From Massilia terrae (GTDB lineage: Bacteria; Pseudomonadota; Gammaproteobacteria; Burkholderiales; Burkholderiaceae_D), in assembly GCF_024753145.1 (NCBI RefSeq), contig NZ_JANUGU010000006.1, forward strand, positions 1-64,000: a stretch of DNA of 64,000 nucleotides, read 5' to 3'. Below the pieces are notes generated by a model. That model did not search any database. It was not told the DNA's origin and worked only from the letters and a program-made list of their open reading frames with translations. Each line of letters begins with the position of its first letter. Position 1 is the stretch's first letter. Shown here in pieces: positions 40,950-49,845 of the stretch. The translations under genes were made by a program, and so were the position numbers.

Positions 40950-42779
40950 ATGTGCGGCATCGTCGGAGCAGTAGCGCAACGCAACATTACACCAATTCTT
41001 CTTGAGGGATTGAAACGCCTGGAATACCGCGGCTACGACTCCTGCGGCGTCGCGCTGCACATCGATGGCCGCCTGCGCCGCTCGCGCAGCACCTCGCGCG
41101 TGGCCGACCTCGAGTCTCAGGTCAAGAGCGCCGAGCTGGCCGGCTTCACCGGCATCGCCCACACCCGCTGGGCCACCCACGGCGCCCCGGCCTCGCACAA
41201 TGCCCACCCGCACTTCTCCCCGAGCGAAGAATCGGCCCGCATCGCCCTGGTCCACAACGGCATCATCGAAAACCACGACGAGCTGCGCGCCGAACTGACC
41301 GGGCTCGGCTACGTTTTCCAGAGCCAGACCGACACCGAAGTGATCGCTCACGTGGTCGACCACATGTACAACGGCGACCTGTTCGACACCGTGCAGCAAG
41401 CCGTCAAGCGCCTGCACGGCGCCTACGCGATCGCCGTGTTCTGCCGCGACGAGCCGCACCGCGTGGTCGCCGCGCGCCAGGGCTCGCCGCTGGTGGTCGG
41501 CGTCGGCAACGGCGAAAACTTCGTCGCCTCGGACGCGATGGCGCTGGCCGGCACCACCGACCAGATCATCTACCTGGAAGAAGGCGACGTGGTCGACCTG
41601 CAACTGTCGCGCTACTGGATCGTCGACGCCGACGGCCGCCCGGTCCAGCGCGAAGTGAAGACCGTGCACGCCCACACCGGCGCGGCCGAGCTCGGCCCCT
41701 ACCGCCACTTCATGCAGAAGGAAATCTTCGAGCAGCCGCGCGCCATCGGCGACACCCTGGACGGCGTCACCGCCATCATGCCCGAGCTGTTCGGCGACGG
41801 CGCCTACAAGGTGTTCAAGCAGATCGACCGCGTGCTGATCCTGGCCTGCGGCACCAGCTACTACGCCGGCCTGACCGCCAAATACTGGATCGAATCGGTG
41901 GCGCAGGTGCCGGTCAACGTCGAGATCGCGAGCGAATACCGCTACCGCACCAGCGTGCCCAACCCCAACACCCTGGTCGTGACCATCTCGCAAAGCGGCG
42001 AAACGGCCGACACCCTGGCCGCGCTCAAGCACGCGCGCAGCCTCGGCATGCACCACACGCTCACCATCTGCAACGTCGCCACCAGCGCCATGGTGCGCGA
42101 ATGCCAGCTGGCCTACATCACCCGCGCCGGCATCGAAGTGGGCGTCGCCTCGACCAAGGCCTTCACCACCCAGCTGGCCGGCCTGTTCCTGCTGACCCTG
42201 GCGCTGGCGCAAGTCAACGGCCGCCTCGACGATGAACAAGAAGCCATGTACCTGAAGCAAATGCGCCACCTGCCGGTCGCGCTCGGCTCGGTGCTGGCGC
42301 TGGAGCCCCAGATCATCGCCTGGGCGGAAGAATTCGCGCGCAAGGAAAACGCCCTGTTCCTGGGCCGCGGCCTGCACTACCCGATCGCGCTCGAAGGCGC
42401 GCTCAAGCTCAAGGAAATCTCCTACATCCATGCCGAAGCCTACCCGGCAGGCGAGCTGAAGCACGGCCCGCTGGCGCTGGTGACCGAGGAAATGCCGGTG
42501 GTGACGATCGCGCCGAATGACGCGCTGCTGGAAAAGCTCAAATCCAATATGCAGGAAGTGCGCGCCCGCGGCGGCCAGCTGTATGTGTTCGCCGACGTCG
42601 ACTCGCGCATCACCTCGAGCGACGGCGTGCATGTGATCCGCCTGCCTGAGCACTACGGCCTGCTGTCGCCGATCCTGCACGTGGCGGCGTTGCAGCTGCT
42701 GGCCTATCACACGGCGCTGGCGCGTGGGACGGATGTGGACAAGCCGCGCAACCTGGCCAAGTCCGTTACCGTCGAGTAA
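40950..42779 (+). CDS. glmS: Glutamine-fructose-6-phosphate aminotransferase (isomerizing)
   Basis: First enzyme of hexosamine synthesis, making glucosamine-6-phosphate from fructose-6-phosphate and glutamine. The 609-residue protein begins [12 protein letters not shown] with the nucleophilic Cys after Met removal, which fixes the start at 40950 rather than a frame 12 codons longer. It has the glutaminase motif [10 protein letters not shown] and two SIS domains ([47 protein letters not shown]). The C-terminus [11 protein letters not shown] is the conserved sequence recognised by TnsD, and a Tn7-like element is inserted 26 nt past the stop codon. Confidence 0.98.
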   Translation: MCGIVGAVAQRNITPILLEGLKRLEYRGYDSCGVALHIDGRLRRSRSTSRVADLESQVKSAELAGFTGIAHTRWATHGAPASHNAHPHFSPSEESARIALVHNGIIENHDELRAELTGLGYVFQSQTDTEVIAHVVDHMYNGDLFDTVQQAVKRLHGAYAIAVFCRDEPHRVVAARQGSPLVVGVGNGENFVASDAMALAGTTDQIIYLEEGDVVDLQLSRYWIVDADGRPVQREVKTVHAHTGAAELGPYRHFMQKEIFEQPRAIGDTLDGVTAIMPELFGDGAYKVFKQIDRVLILACGTSYYAGLTAKYWIESVAQVPVNVEIASEYRYRTSVPNPNTLVVTISQSGETADTLAALKHARSLGMHHTLTICNVATSAMVRECQLAYITRAGIEVGVASTKAFTTQLAGLFLLTLALAQVNGRLDDEQEAMYLKQMRHLPVALGSVLALEPQIIAWAEEFARKENALFLGRGLHYPIALEGALKLKEISYIHAEAYPAGELKHGPLALVTEEMPVVTIAPNDALLEKLKSNMQEVRARGGQLYVFADVDSRITSSDGVHVIRLPEHYGLLSPILHVAALQLLAYHTALARGTDVDKPRNLAKSVTVE

Positions 42780-42805
42780 AGGCGACGCGTCCTGCTTATG
42801 TCAGG

Positions 42806-42873
42806 TGTGGAGCGATAATAAAGTTCGCCACAAGATAATAAAGTCTGCCACGCGGATAATAAAGTTTGCCACA
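42806..42873. repeat. Transposon right end with three TnsB-type binding sites
   Basis: TGTGGAGC followed by three direct repeats, GATAATAAAGTTCGCCAC (from 42814), GATAATAAAGTCTGCCAC (42834) and GATAATAAAGTTTGCCAC (42855), with 20- and 21-nt periodicity. The layout and even the ATAAAGT core closely recall the Tn7 right end (TGTGG..., ACAATAAAGT sites), as remembered from the literature. Distance from the glmS stop codon matches Tn7 insertion within one base. Confidence 0.9.
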
Positions 42874-43102
42874 GCTTGCTGCAGGCTCCAGTAAGGCAGT
42901 GCAGGAAGCTGTGGTCGGGGCGCACGAGCCGCCTAACGCCGGCCTATGCGGTTTCGGAAGACACGGTGCGCAGCCGTAGAGCACGTAACCAAGTTTTCGT
43001 CGCCACCGAGCGCAGGACCTGGAAAAAATGGTCACTCTATGGGCACGTTATCGCTGGACGATCTGCTGGCCCAAGCAGGCGTTCGAACGGTGTTATAAGT
43101 CG
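42874..43102. other. Gap between transposon right end and Shedu gene
   Basis: About 230 nt without a recognisable gene. A short open frame, 43039-43098 (MGTLSLDDLLAQAGVRTVL), and a longer overlapping frame give no recognised product. It may be debris of a lost gene or part of an extended transposon end. Confidence 0.4.
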
Positions 43103-44539
43103 TCAGAACAAATCTGGTTCCGGCTTCGGAGCCAATTGCTTCTCCAAGAGCTCAAGCTTTGCTAGAAGTTCGTCAAAGGTAATGATCTCAACATCCTTGC
43201 AGGCGTTTCGGAAAACCTCAAAGCTGCGTAGTTTCTTTGAATCACTGGGCAGGCGACCTGCAACGACTACGCACCTGATGACATCGGCTCCAGACAGGTT
43301 CAGGGCCGGGTTGTCATTCTTATGCGTATACCAGCGTTGTCTAAGCTCGCTCTGTTGAAACAACACTTGGGTCACTGCGCCGGAAAGGTCAGAATGGGGA
43401 CCAAATACCTCCTCGCCGCGATACGCTGTGCCTCGTAGCAAGTAAGTCTCCGGCGTTTTTATTTCAACAATGGCGAGTGCTTGCCCATATTCCTTGAACA
43501 GGAAATCGCCGATCTGAGCGCCGGCACCGGTCAAAGTAGAGCCCTTTGCATGGAATTGGGTGCGAGTTAGTTCAACGGGACGCGCAAATGCCAGACTTAA
43601 GACGAACTTGTTCTGCTCAAAGAATGCCTGCCAATGTAGTTCGGTAACTTTAGTGTCGAGCTTCGCCCTGAATGCCTCGATCATCTTTGCGAGCGTCACG
43701 CGTTCAATCTCTGTATGCAACTTCATCAGCTCTTGGGGAGTCTCCATTACTAACTCACCGAGGTGCCTGCGCACTGCCTTCACATTGGACTGACGCTCTG
43801 CACGCTCTCGAGCTAATGCCTGCTTCGAACCCTCACGTCTTACTTCGACTAAGGGTGGACCCGCGCGCACGATTCGCTGAAATCGCTCGGGATCAAGCCT
43901 TGTGAGCACATCGTCGTGCACCACACCATGCTTTGTTTCCCGAATCAATTTACGGCCATTCTTCGTGATCCGATCAAAGGCGCGGCGCAGCTTGTCGACT
44001 TCCTCAGTGCCAATCGAAACCACCCCGTCTTCAGTGTACATTCCCGGATCTCGGCTGATCACGAGGATATCTCTGTCTTTAATCCGCGACAGGCCTTGCC
44101 ACACTGGATCAAGGTTCCGGCTCAAACCGAGACCATAGCGGGGAGGGTCAAAAAGGCGCCAGGCCAGGCGCAATTCGATGCGCTCCGCCGCAGCATCCGC
44201 ATCATCCACCAATTCATCGCCGAAATTGTCGACATAGATGACCGTGGTGAAACCCCCATTCTTGGGTTTCAGGTAGCGTTGGGCGTGCGGATTGGCATGG
44301 ATCGGCCTCATGATGATACGGTTGCGAAGGATAGTCGCTAGCAGCGGCCATTCTTCCTCTGGCATTGCATGCCAAACACGAGCCCGAGCGTTGGAAAGAG
44401 TATACGTTCGGAGGAAGAGCTTACGTGCCGGCTCGGCGCCCACGGTCCCAGCTTCCAGACGAAAACTGGCTTGCATCACCTCGTCATCGCTAAACGTCTG
44501 CGGCGCGACCGCAGCGCCGCTACCTCTTTCACTTTCCAT
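43103..44539 (-). CDS. sduA: Shedu anti-phage nuclease (SduA, DUF4263)
   Basis: Single-gene phage defence nuclease of 478 residues. The C-terminal PD-(D/E)xK domain of the DUF4263/SduA family spans about residues 300-460: HWQAFFEQNKFVLSLAFARPVEL, then the catalytic core GAGAQIGDFLFKEYGQALAIVEIKTPETYLL (Asp, then Glu-x-Lys), FGPHSDLSGAVTQVLFQQSEL and VVVAGRLPSDSKKLRSFEVFRN...VEIITFDELLAKL. The N-terminal 300 residues, rich in charged helices, are the variable sensing part. It stands alone on the minus strand between the transposon end and the T6SS module. Family call from motifs is strong; the trigger is unknown. Confidence 0.88.
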   Translation of the reverse strand: MESERGSGAAVAPQTFSDDEVMQASFRLEAGTVGAEPARKLFLRTYTLSNARARVWHAMPEEEWPLLATILRNRIIMRPIHANPHAQRYLKPKNGGFTTVIYVDNFGDELVDDADAAAERIELRLAWRLFDPPRYGLGLSRNLDPVWQGLSRIKDRDILVISRDPGMYTEDGVVSIGTEEVDKLRRAFDRITKNGRKLIRETKHGVVHDDVLTRLDPERFQRIVRAGPPLVEVRREGSKQALARERAERQSNVKAVRRHLGELVMETPQELMKLHTEIERVTLAKMIEAFRAKLDTKVTELHWQAFFEQNKFVLSLAFARPVELTRTQFHAKGSTLTGAGAQIGDFLFKEYGQALAIVEIKTPETYLLRGTAYRGEEVFGPHSDLSGAVTQVLFQQSELRQRWYTHKNDNPALNLSGADVIRCVVVAGRLPSDSKKLRSFEVFRNACKDVEIITFDELLAKLELLEKQLAPKPEPDLF

Positions 44540-44691
44540 TTGGTAGCCCTTCTTGGAGTTATTATCTTGGATGGCGGATAATCAAGCGTGCGTGACCATC
44601 CTCGCTCTACGTCATCCTCAGATCGTACGGCGGATGTTGATCGCATGGCAAGAGGGGTTTGTGACTGTACTGAAGCGGGGAGGATCCTCGC

Positions 44692-45045
44692 GTGAGAAAA
44701 AGCATGGGAGCCGACATGAGCAAGTCGAATGTTCAGCGAACAAGCCGCGGCGGACATGAGTGGCAGAGGTACACGTCGCCGTGCGATCCGGGCGTGAATT
44801 ACGAAATCGAACATAATCACACCGACTACTGGGTTATTTTGGGTGGAAAAACCGTCGCTGCAGCAAGGTTTCCGAGCGAAGTTGGCAATGAACCGGGCTG
44901 GCGTTTCACTCATGAGAAAGCGATCGAGATGATCGAGGCCTTCTACCGTGGTGAGCACAGTTTGGCTCATGGCCCAGAAATGATCGACCACTGCATCGCC
45001 AACGGACTCTTATGGCGCGACCTTCTCAATAAAAACGTTCGCTGA
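44692..45045 (+). CDS. Hypothetical protein in transposon cargo
   Basis: 117-residue protein, not recognised. GTG 44692 follows GGGGAGG at 8 nt, so the longer start is preferred over ATG 44716. The sequence has an Arg/Ser-rich lead, then a compact region EWQRYTSPCDPGVNYEIEHNHTDYWVILGGKTVAAARFPSE and an acidic helix (EKAIEMIEAFYRGEHSLAHGPEMIDHCIANGLLWRDLL). It has no signal peptide or membrane span. It is flanked by Shedu and the T6SS effector genes, both on the other strand. Confidence 0.65.
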   Translation: MRKSMGADMSKSNVQRTSRGGHEWQRYTSPCDPGVNYEIEHNHTDYWVILGGKTVAAARFPSEVGNEPGWRFTHEKAIEMIEAFYRGEHSLAHGPEMIDHCIANGLLWRDLLNKNVR

Positions 45046-45083
45046 TGACGTCGCGGGCCTATCGGCAGCTACGACCCGGCGGT

Positions 45084-45530
45084 TTAGTCGCACTCCCAGA
45101 ACCAACATTCTACTGATTGCATATAGCAGTATCCCTCACATAGCAGGCGGTACTTCCAGTGGGGCGCAACCAGGTCGATGTGCCCCTGATTGTCAAATGG
45201 CCCCCATAGCTGATAAAAGCTGATCACGCCATTCCGCTGGCCGATGTTGTCGAAAGCCAGCGCCGCGCCGAATTTCTCCGGCTCGCCCCACTCCTTCGCC
45301 AGCCATTCGCTAAGCCGCTTCTGACTGGCGTCGATGGTCCGGCCGGCGTATTTCCCGGCCATGACCGTTGTTTTACCGCTGGTGATGGAGGGGATGCCCG
45401 CCCCGAGCAGCGCCAAGCTGACGCGGATAGCGCACGTGTTATGCCACCGCGGGTCCTGTAGCTTCTCCTCGTGCCCGATCCACTTGTATAGCTCATCGGT
45501 CGAGACGTTTGCGGGATCTGGGTAGTGCAT
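45084..45530 (-). CDS. tae4: T6SS amidase effector, Tae4 family
   Basis: 148-residue NlpC/P60-like peptidoglycan amidase of the Tae4 family, cutting the gamma-D-Glu-mDAP bond in target cells after type VI secretion. Catalytic Cys lies in WHNTCAIRVSLALLGAGIPS and His in NQGHIDLV; the WL...WGEP helix and the C-terminal Cys-rich segment (CEGYCYMQSVECWFWECD) may form disulfides. The open frame extends 85 codons upstream into the immunity gene, but Met 45530 (MHYPDPANVS) starts the family domain. It is last in the order hcp, tai4, tae4. Confidence 0.85.
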   Translation of the reverse strand: MHYPDPANVSTDELYKWIGHEEKLQDPRWHNTCAIRVSLALLGAGIPSITSGKTTVMAGKYAGRTIDASQKRLSEWLAKEWGEPEKFGAALAFDNIGQRNGVISFYQLWGPFDNQGHIDLVAPHWKYRLLCEGYCYMQSVECWFWECD

Positions 45531-45558
45531 GTGTAGCAGCGTAAAAGGCGGTCTCGGT

Positions 45559-46029
45559 CTAGTCACAGCATCCCTCCGGCGGGCAAGCCCATGGCCCTTG
45601 AAAAATTCGAATGAGCACGGCAGACGCTCGGTCGTTGAGGGTGTGGCCGGGAGGCGGCGGCGCGCGCAGGCCGGCAACGACCGTGGCCCGCAAGGCAGCC
45701 GGCGACGGCTTTCGGGCCGGATTGCGTCTGAGGTCGTGGTAGTCCATGTAGCAGAAGTCCTTGCCCACTGCCGTGTCGAAGACACCCATCACATAGCGTG
45801 TGCCGGCATCGATCGCCGCCTGGCGATCGTGAGCGCGGGCCGGCGGGTCGAGGAGCTGGAGCAACTGAGCGACCGTCATCCACGGCGTGGGAGGACGCAC
45901 GGCGGGCGGGATCGGCGTGACGCCGTCAATGATAGGCGGGTGCTCGTCGGGCGGGGCTGGAGGTTGCAGCGGTAGCTGCGCGTAGCTTGTCGCGGCGACA
46001 AGGGAGAGCGAAAGGGCCAGTCGCCTCAT
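45559..46029 (-). CDS. tai4: Rap1a/Tai4-type immunity protein
   Basis: 156-residue periplasmic immunity protein. A signal peptide (MRRLALSLSLVAATSYA) is followed by a proline-rich linker and the helical Rap1a/Tai domain: TVAQLLQLLD...AIDAGTRYVMGVFDTAVGKDFCYMDY...LRATVVAGL...LNDRASAVLIRIFQGPWACP, ending with conserved cysteines. It should bind and block Tae4 in the periplasm of the producer. It starts 3 nt after hcp and ends 28 nt before tae4, so the three are one operon. Confidence 0.8.
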   Translation of the reverse strand: MRRLALSLSLVAATSYAQLPLQPPAPPDEHPPIIDGVTPIPPAVRPPTPWMTVAQLLQLLDPPARAHDRQAAIDAGTRYVMGVFDTAVGKDFCYMDYHDLRRNPARKPSPAALRATVVAGLRAPPPPGHTLNDRASAVLIRIFQGPWACPPEGCCD

Positions 46030-46032
46030 GGG

Positions 46033-46530
46033 TCAGGTCGCCACAGTGTTCTTCGCCAGGTCCCAGCCGCCGGCCGTGTTGCCGCCAGAGCCGCCACCAA
46101 TCTGCTGCTGGGTGTACTTGTACCTGACCTCGGAGAACTTGAGGCCAATGCCTTCCTGGAGAATGTGGCCGCCGCCCCCTGCGATGCTTGGGCTGACCTG
46201 ACACACCAATACGTTTTTCAGCTCCATGCGGAAGTAGCAGATTGGAGTCCCGTTTCCGTCAGCGCGCATGAACTCGAAAACTGCCTTTGGGATAGTCTTC
46301 CCCATCGCGCAGTATTGAGCCAGGATCGGTGATGAGAGGTCAGCCAGCTTGATGAAACTTACCTCGCTCATGTTGACTCGTTCAGCAGTGTGGCCGCCGG
46401 CGGTCGATGATGTCGCGCTCCTCGGCTGCACTATGTTCCAGTGGACGCCCATGCACTCGATCCAGCCTTTGTGCTTGTCGTCTTGCGATTCACCCTTGAT
46501 GCCGTCGATTTGCAGGTACACGTCGATCAT
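46033..46530 (-). CDS. hcp: Hcp family type VI secretion tube protein
   Basis: 165-residue Hcp (DUF796) protein that forms hexameric rings of the T6SS tube and carries small effectors in its lumen. It starts MIDVYLQIDGIKGESQDDKHKGWIECMGVHWNI and has the SEVSFIKLADLSSPILAQYCAMGKTIPKAVFEF core and YKYTQQQ near the end, all typical. Met 46530 follows ACGAGG; the longer frame adds unrelated residues. No T6SS sheath or baseplate genes are in the window, so this is an orphan hcp-effector module that would rely on a T6SS encoded elsewhere. Confidence 0.92.
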   Translation of the reverse strand: MIDVYLQIDGIKGESQDDKHKGWIECMGVHWNIVQPRSATSSTAGGHTAERVNMSEVSFIKLADLSSPILAQYCAMGKTIPKAVFEFMRADGNGTPICYFRMELKNVLVCQVSPSIAGGGGHILQEGIGLKFSEVRYKYTQQQIGGGSGGNTAGGWDLAKNTVAT

Positions 46531-46789
46531 GGCTAGCCTCGTACAGTTATCGGTAGTAGAGCAGCCATTCTGGCTCTGCATGGACAAGGGCGAGTTGGCG
46601 GCGCGCAAGATGCGTTCGGCTACAGATACTTATCGCTGCAAAGCACCTCCGCTTCCGCAGAAATAGCGAACGAACTCCTTTGCTGAGCATCTAACAGACG
46701 AGTAAGATACCGGCCTTCGCCGCCCGCGGCAGTGATTGCCTTGGAGGAAAAAAACTTCGAGCTTCCGCGCTGATTTACAGAGGAAAAGT

Positions 46790-47650
46790 ATGAGAAAGAG
46801 GCGCTTCAAGACCCAAGCTGACATCGACAACTATGTCCGTCAAGGCTACGGTCAAGGCGAGGGAGCCAGTTACATGCCGTGGATCCGAGTTCAAGATGTG
46901 TCTTCGCGGGGCAAGTCCAGGGAGACCCGCGGTATCAAGACGGGGCGGATCTACCATACATTGTCAAACCTCGAGTACGGTTACCTATTGCTGCTTGAGT
47001 TCTCAGACGAAGTGGTGGACATCCGTGAGCAGTTCCCGGTCTTCCCCACCGCTACAACGAAACGTATCGCTGCCGAACTAGGGATTCGTTATCCCGTCTA
47101 CAAGCACACACAAGTTCCGTATGTAATGACTGCAGATTTCTTGGTCACTCTTAGAAATCCTGACGGGACGCAGCGCCTGGGGATCCGAACTTGCAAGTAT
47201 GAGGAAGAGCTTCTTCCGCAACCTGAGTTAGCTCGTACGATTGAAAAGCTTGAGCTTGAGAAGGCTATCTGGCGGGCCAACGGTCACTCGGATTGGAAGC
47301 TTGTGACGGACCGAGTCATTACCAATACTCTCGTTGACAATCTCGACTGGATTCACAAACGCGCCGTCATCGCGCGCGAGCTTCAACAGCCTGAACTGCA
47401 AAAGCGCTTTCTTGATGGTCTTGATTATTTCGACGGGACCGATCGAACCTTATCGTCGGTCCTTCGAACTATTGGGAAGGGGATCCATGTCCAATACACA
47501 GATGCGGTTTCTATGTTTAAGAATTTAGTGTGGAACAAAGTCATTACTCTCGATATTGCGAACACGCGTCTTGACCTATCGGAGACGCTACCAACACTTC
47601 GGTTGAACGCGCATTCGACAGCAGTGCATCTTGAACGTACGGCAGCCTAA
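46790..47650 (+). CDS. tnsA: TnsA endonuclease
   Basis: Restriction-enzyme-like subunit of the heteromeric Tn7-type transposase, cutting the 5-prime strands at transposon ends. In the 286-residue form from Met 46790 (behind AGAGGAAAA) the catalytic residues are E62 (LSNLE), D116 (TADF) and K136 (TCK), matching E63, D114 and K132 of Tn7 TnsA. The Gln usually two residues before the Lys is not conserved (Thr). A TTG start 18 codons upstream is unlikely. It is first in the tnsABCD unit, diverging from hcp. Confidence 0.93.
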   Translation: MRKRRFKTQADIDNYVRQGYGQGEGASYMPWIRVQDVSSRGKSRETRGIKTGRIYHTLSNLEYGYLLLLEFSDEVVDIREQFPVFPTATTKRIAAELGIRYPVYKHTQVPYVMTADFLVTLRNPDGTQRLGIRTCKYEEELLPQPELARTIEKLELEKAIWRANGHSDWKLVTDRVITNTLVDNLDWIHKRAVIARELQQPELQKRFLDGLDYFDGTDRTLSSVLRTIGKGIHVQYTDAVSMFKNLVWNKVITLDIANTRLDLSETLPTLRLNAHSTAVHLERTAA

Positions 47651-47652
47651 CC

Positions 47653-49845
47653 ATGATTGCGATCAATGACGTCTTCGAATCGCTAACGGAATCTGCACCC
47701 TTCGAACGCCCCGCGCGCGTCCTTTGGATCAGTTGTGCAGATGATTTCGTAACAATGATGACAATAGAGGAGCCGCCTGCCCCACCCTGGCACATGCCGC
47801 TCTCAGAACTAAAGGGGGCAGTTGCGTCCGGGAATGTCCGACCTACAAAGGTCCGCACGTCTTCGTTCATGCTTCAGTCGGAGGACGAGCTAAGCTCAGA
47901 ACAGAAAACCATTCGGCAGAAAAACTGGGACCGTATCAGGCCGCTTATAGAGACTTCTTTCGCAGGCGAGATTTACTATCCCCATGCAATGGGGCGACTA
48001 GTCGCGGCCCATTCCAAGGCTACCGGCTTGGACCGAAAGTCCATCTACCGGCTCCTCTATCGCTACTGGCTTCACGGGGCGACGCAAAACGCCTTCCTTC
48101 CAAAATATGAAAACTCGGGTGCATCCGGCCAGCCACGTGTTTTCGTTAAAGGCAAGTTGCCTGGCCGCCCTCCCAAGTACCTCGGCGAGCTCTCAGACAC
48201 CAGGGCAAAAATCTTAACGGACGAAGACAAGCAGATCATCAAAATTGGTTACGCGCTGTATCGGGATAACAAGACAAAGACGATAACTGATGCGTATACG
48301 AAGACGCTTAACAGGTTCTATCGAGTCGAGCACCCCTCGCCCGATGGGACTGACGACGACACGCGGTTGAAGCCCGCCGGTGAACTCCCGAACATTGTGC
48401 AGTTTAAGTATTGGGGCAAGAAGGCTTACGACGAGATCTCCGTCTTGCGCGGGCGGAGCGGCGATAGAAGGTGGGCGATGAACCATAGACCACTTGTTGG
48501 GCGGGCTCACGACCGATTACATGGTCCATGCCATAGATACGAGATTGATGCCACGATTGCCGACATCTATCTTGTTAGCCGATACAACCGGGAATGGCTG
48601 ATTGGCCGCCCGGTTGTGTATGTTGTCGTCGACGTATTTTCTCGAATGATCGTCGGGGTGTACGTGGGCTTGGAAGGCCCGAGCTGGAACGGCGCCCGGC
48701 ATGCTCTCTTCAACGCGTTCAGTGACAAGGTCGCGTTTTGCGCGCGTCACGGGATTACGATTACCGAAGAGGAATGGCCGTGCCATCATCTTCCTCAAGA
48801 ATTGGTTGCAGACCGCGGCGAGATGCTAGGAAGCGCCGCAACCGGCATCGTCACGGGTCTTAACATTAATCTCGCGATCATGCCTCCATTTCGACCGGAC
48901 TGGAAATCTATTGTTGAGTCCAAGTTCAGGTTGTTGAACCAATTAACCCAGGTTCACTGGACGCCAGGTGGCGTTAGAACCCGGATGAAGGAACGGGGGG
49001 AGCGCGACTATCGCCTCGACGCCACGTTGGACATGGAAAAGTTCACTCGAATCTTGCTCAAGAGTGTTCTTCACTATAACCAGCACAGCCGCGCCCCAGG
49101 CCGCTTAAGCAAGGCGATGATTAGCGAAAATATTCCTTCCACGCCTCTCGGCATATGGAACTGGGGAATCGAGCAAGGCATGGGCGAGCCGAACGTCCAG
49201 TCGGATGACGCTGTCTACTTGCATCTGCTGCCGCGCGAACGGGCCACATTGCAGGCCAGAGGAATTACTTTCAAGGGCATGCACTACCTCAACCCATTGG
49301 ATCCGGATGGAATGACCGCTGCTCACGCCCGTGCCTTCGGGCGCCGTGCGATCGATGTCTGGTATGAGCCAGGCACGGTCGATTACATATGGATACAGGC
49401 ACCTGACAAGTCCTTGGTTAGATGCATGTTGCACAGCACAGAGGGACGGTATCGAAATCGCCGCCTCGAAGAGGTGCTCGATATGCTTGAAATAACCAAG
49501 CAGACCGAAGCAGTCGCTCACTACGCGGACTTGAACAGTAAGGTTCAGTTGGACGAGTTTGTTGAGACTACGATTGCGACCGCAGCGGCGGAGAAAAAGG
49601 AAAGTCAGGTGAAGCGTTCTAATGCGGCGCGCATCGCCGACATCCGGGCAAACCGGGCACTAGAACGGGAAGCGGAAAGGGTCATCGCTGCGAAACGCTC
49701 GCCTGTAGCTACTTCTCGTCCAGAACTCAGCGATCGTCCAGCGCGCTCGACCGATGGGAGTGCGAAAACATACGCGGGTGAGCGTAGCGGTGAAGTTATC
49801 GATTTGCTGAGCAGGCTGCATGAAAGAGGGGGACTGGCGAAATGA
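47653..49845 (+). CDS. tnsB: TnsB transposase (DDE integrase)
   Basis: DDE transposase of 730 residues that binds the end repeats and performs 3-prime strand cleavage and joining. The N-terminal 290 residues hold the DNA-binding helical domains (ATGLDRKSIYRLLYRYW). The retroviral-integrase-like core has D299 (YEIDAT), D387 (VADRGE) and E422 (SIVESKF), the last two spaced 35 residues as in the D-35-E signature. The C-terminal basic helical tail (about 640-730) should contact TnsC. It starts 2 nt after tnsA and overlaps tnsC by 4 nt. Confidence 0.96.
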   Translation: MIAINDVFESLTESAPFERPARVLWISCADDFVTMMTIEEPPAPPWHMPLSELKGAVASGNVRPTKVRTSSFMLQSEDELSSEQKTIRQKNWDRIRPLIETSFAGEIYYPHAMGRLVAAHSKATGLDRKSIYRLLYRYWLHGATQNAFLPKYENSGASGQPRVFVKGKLPGRPPKYLGELSDTRAKILTDEDKQIIKIGYALYRDNKTKTITDAYTKTLNRFYRVEHPSPDGTDDDTRLKPAGELPNIVQFKYWGKKAYDEISVLRGRSGDRRWAMNHRPLVGRAHDRLHGPCHRYEIDATIADIYLVSRYNREWLIGRPVVYVVVDVFSRMIVGVYVGLEGPSWNGARHALFNAFSDKVAFCARHGITITEEEWPCHHLPQELVADRGEMLGSAATGIVTGLNINLAIMPPFRPDWKSIVESKFRLLNQLTQVHWTPGGVRTRMKERGERDYRLDATLDMEKFTRILLKSVLHYNQHSRAPGRLSKAMISENIPSTPLGIWNWGIEQGMGEPNVQSDDAVYLHLLPRERATLQARGITFKGMHYLNPLDPDGMTAAHARAFGRRAIDVWYEPGTVDYIWIQAPDKSLVRCMLHSTEGRYRNRRLEEVLDMLEITKQTEAVAHYADLNSKVQLDEFVETTIATAAAEKKESQVKRSNAARIADIRANRALEREAERVIAAKRSPVATSRPELSDRPARSTDGSAKTYAGERSGEVIDLLSRLHERGGLAK

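Noticed and set aside
40932..42710. 592-codon minus-strand open frame opposite glmS
   Set aside because: Shadow of glmS with repetitive composition and no recognisable motif.
42876..43358. 160-codon plus-strand frame after the transposon end
   Set aside because: Runs into the Shedu gene on the other strand and shows no domain; treated as chance or debris.
44552..44590. Possible extra TnsB-like site (GATAATCAAG and reversed GATAATAA)
   Set aside because: Only the first 8-10 bases resemble the end repeats; the GCCAC part is missing and there is no terminal TGTGG/CCACA.
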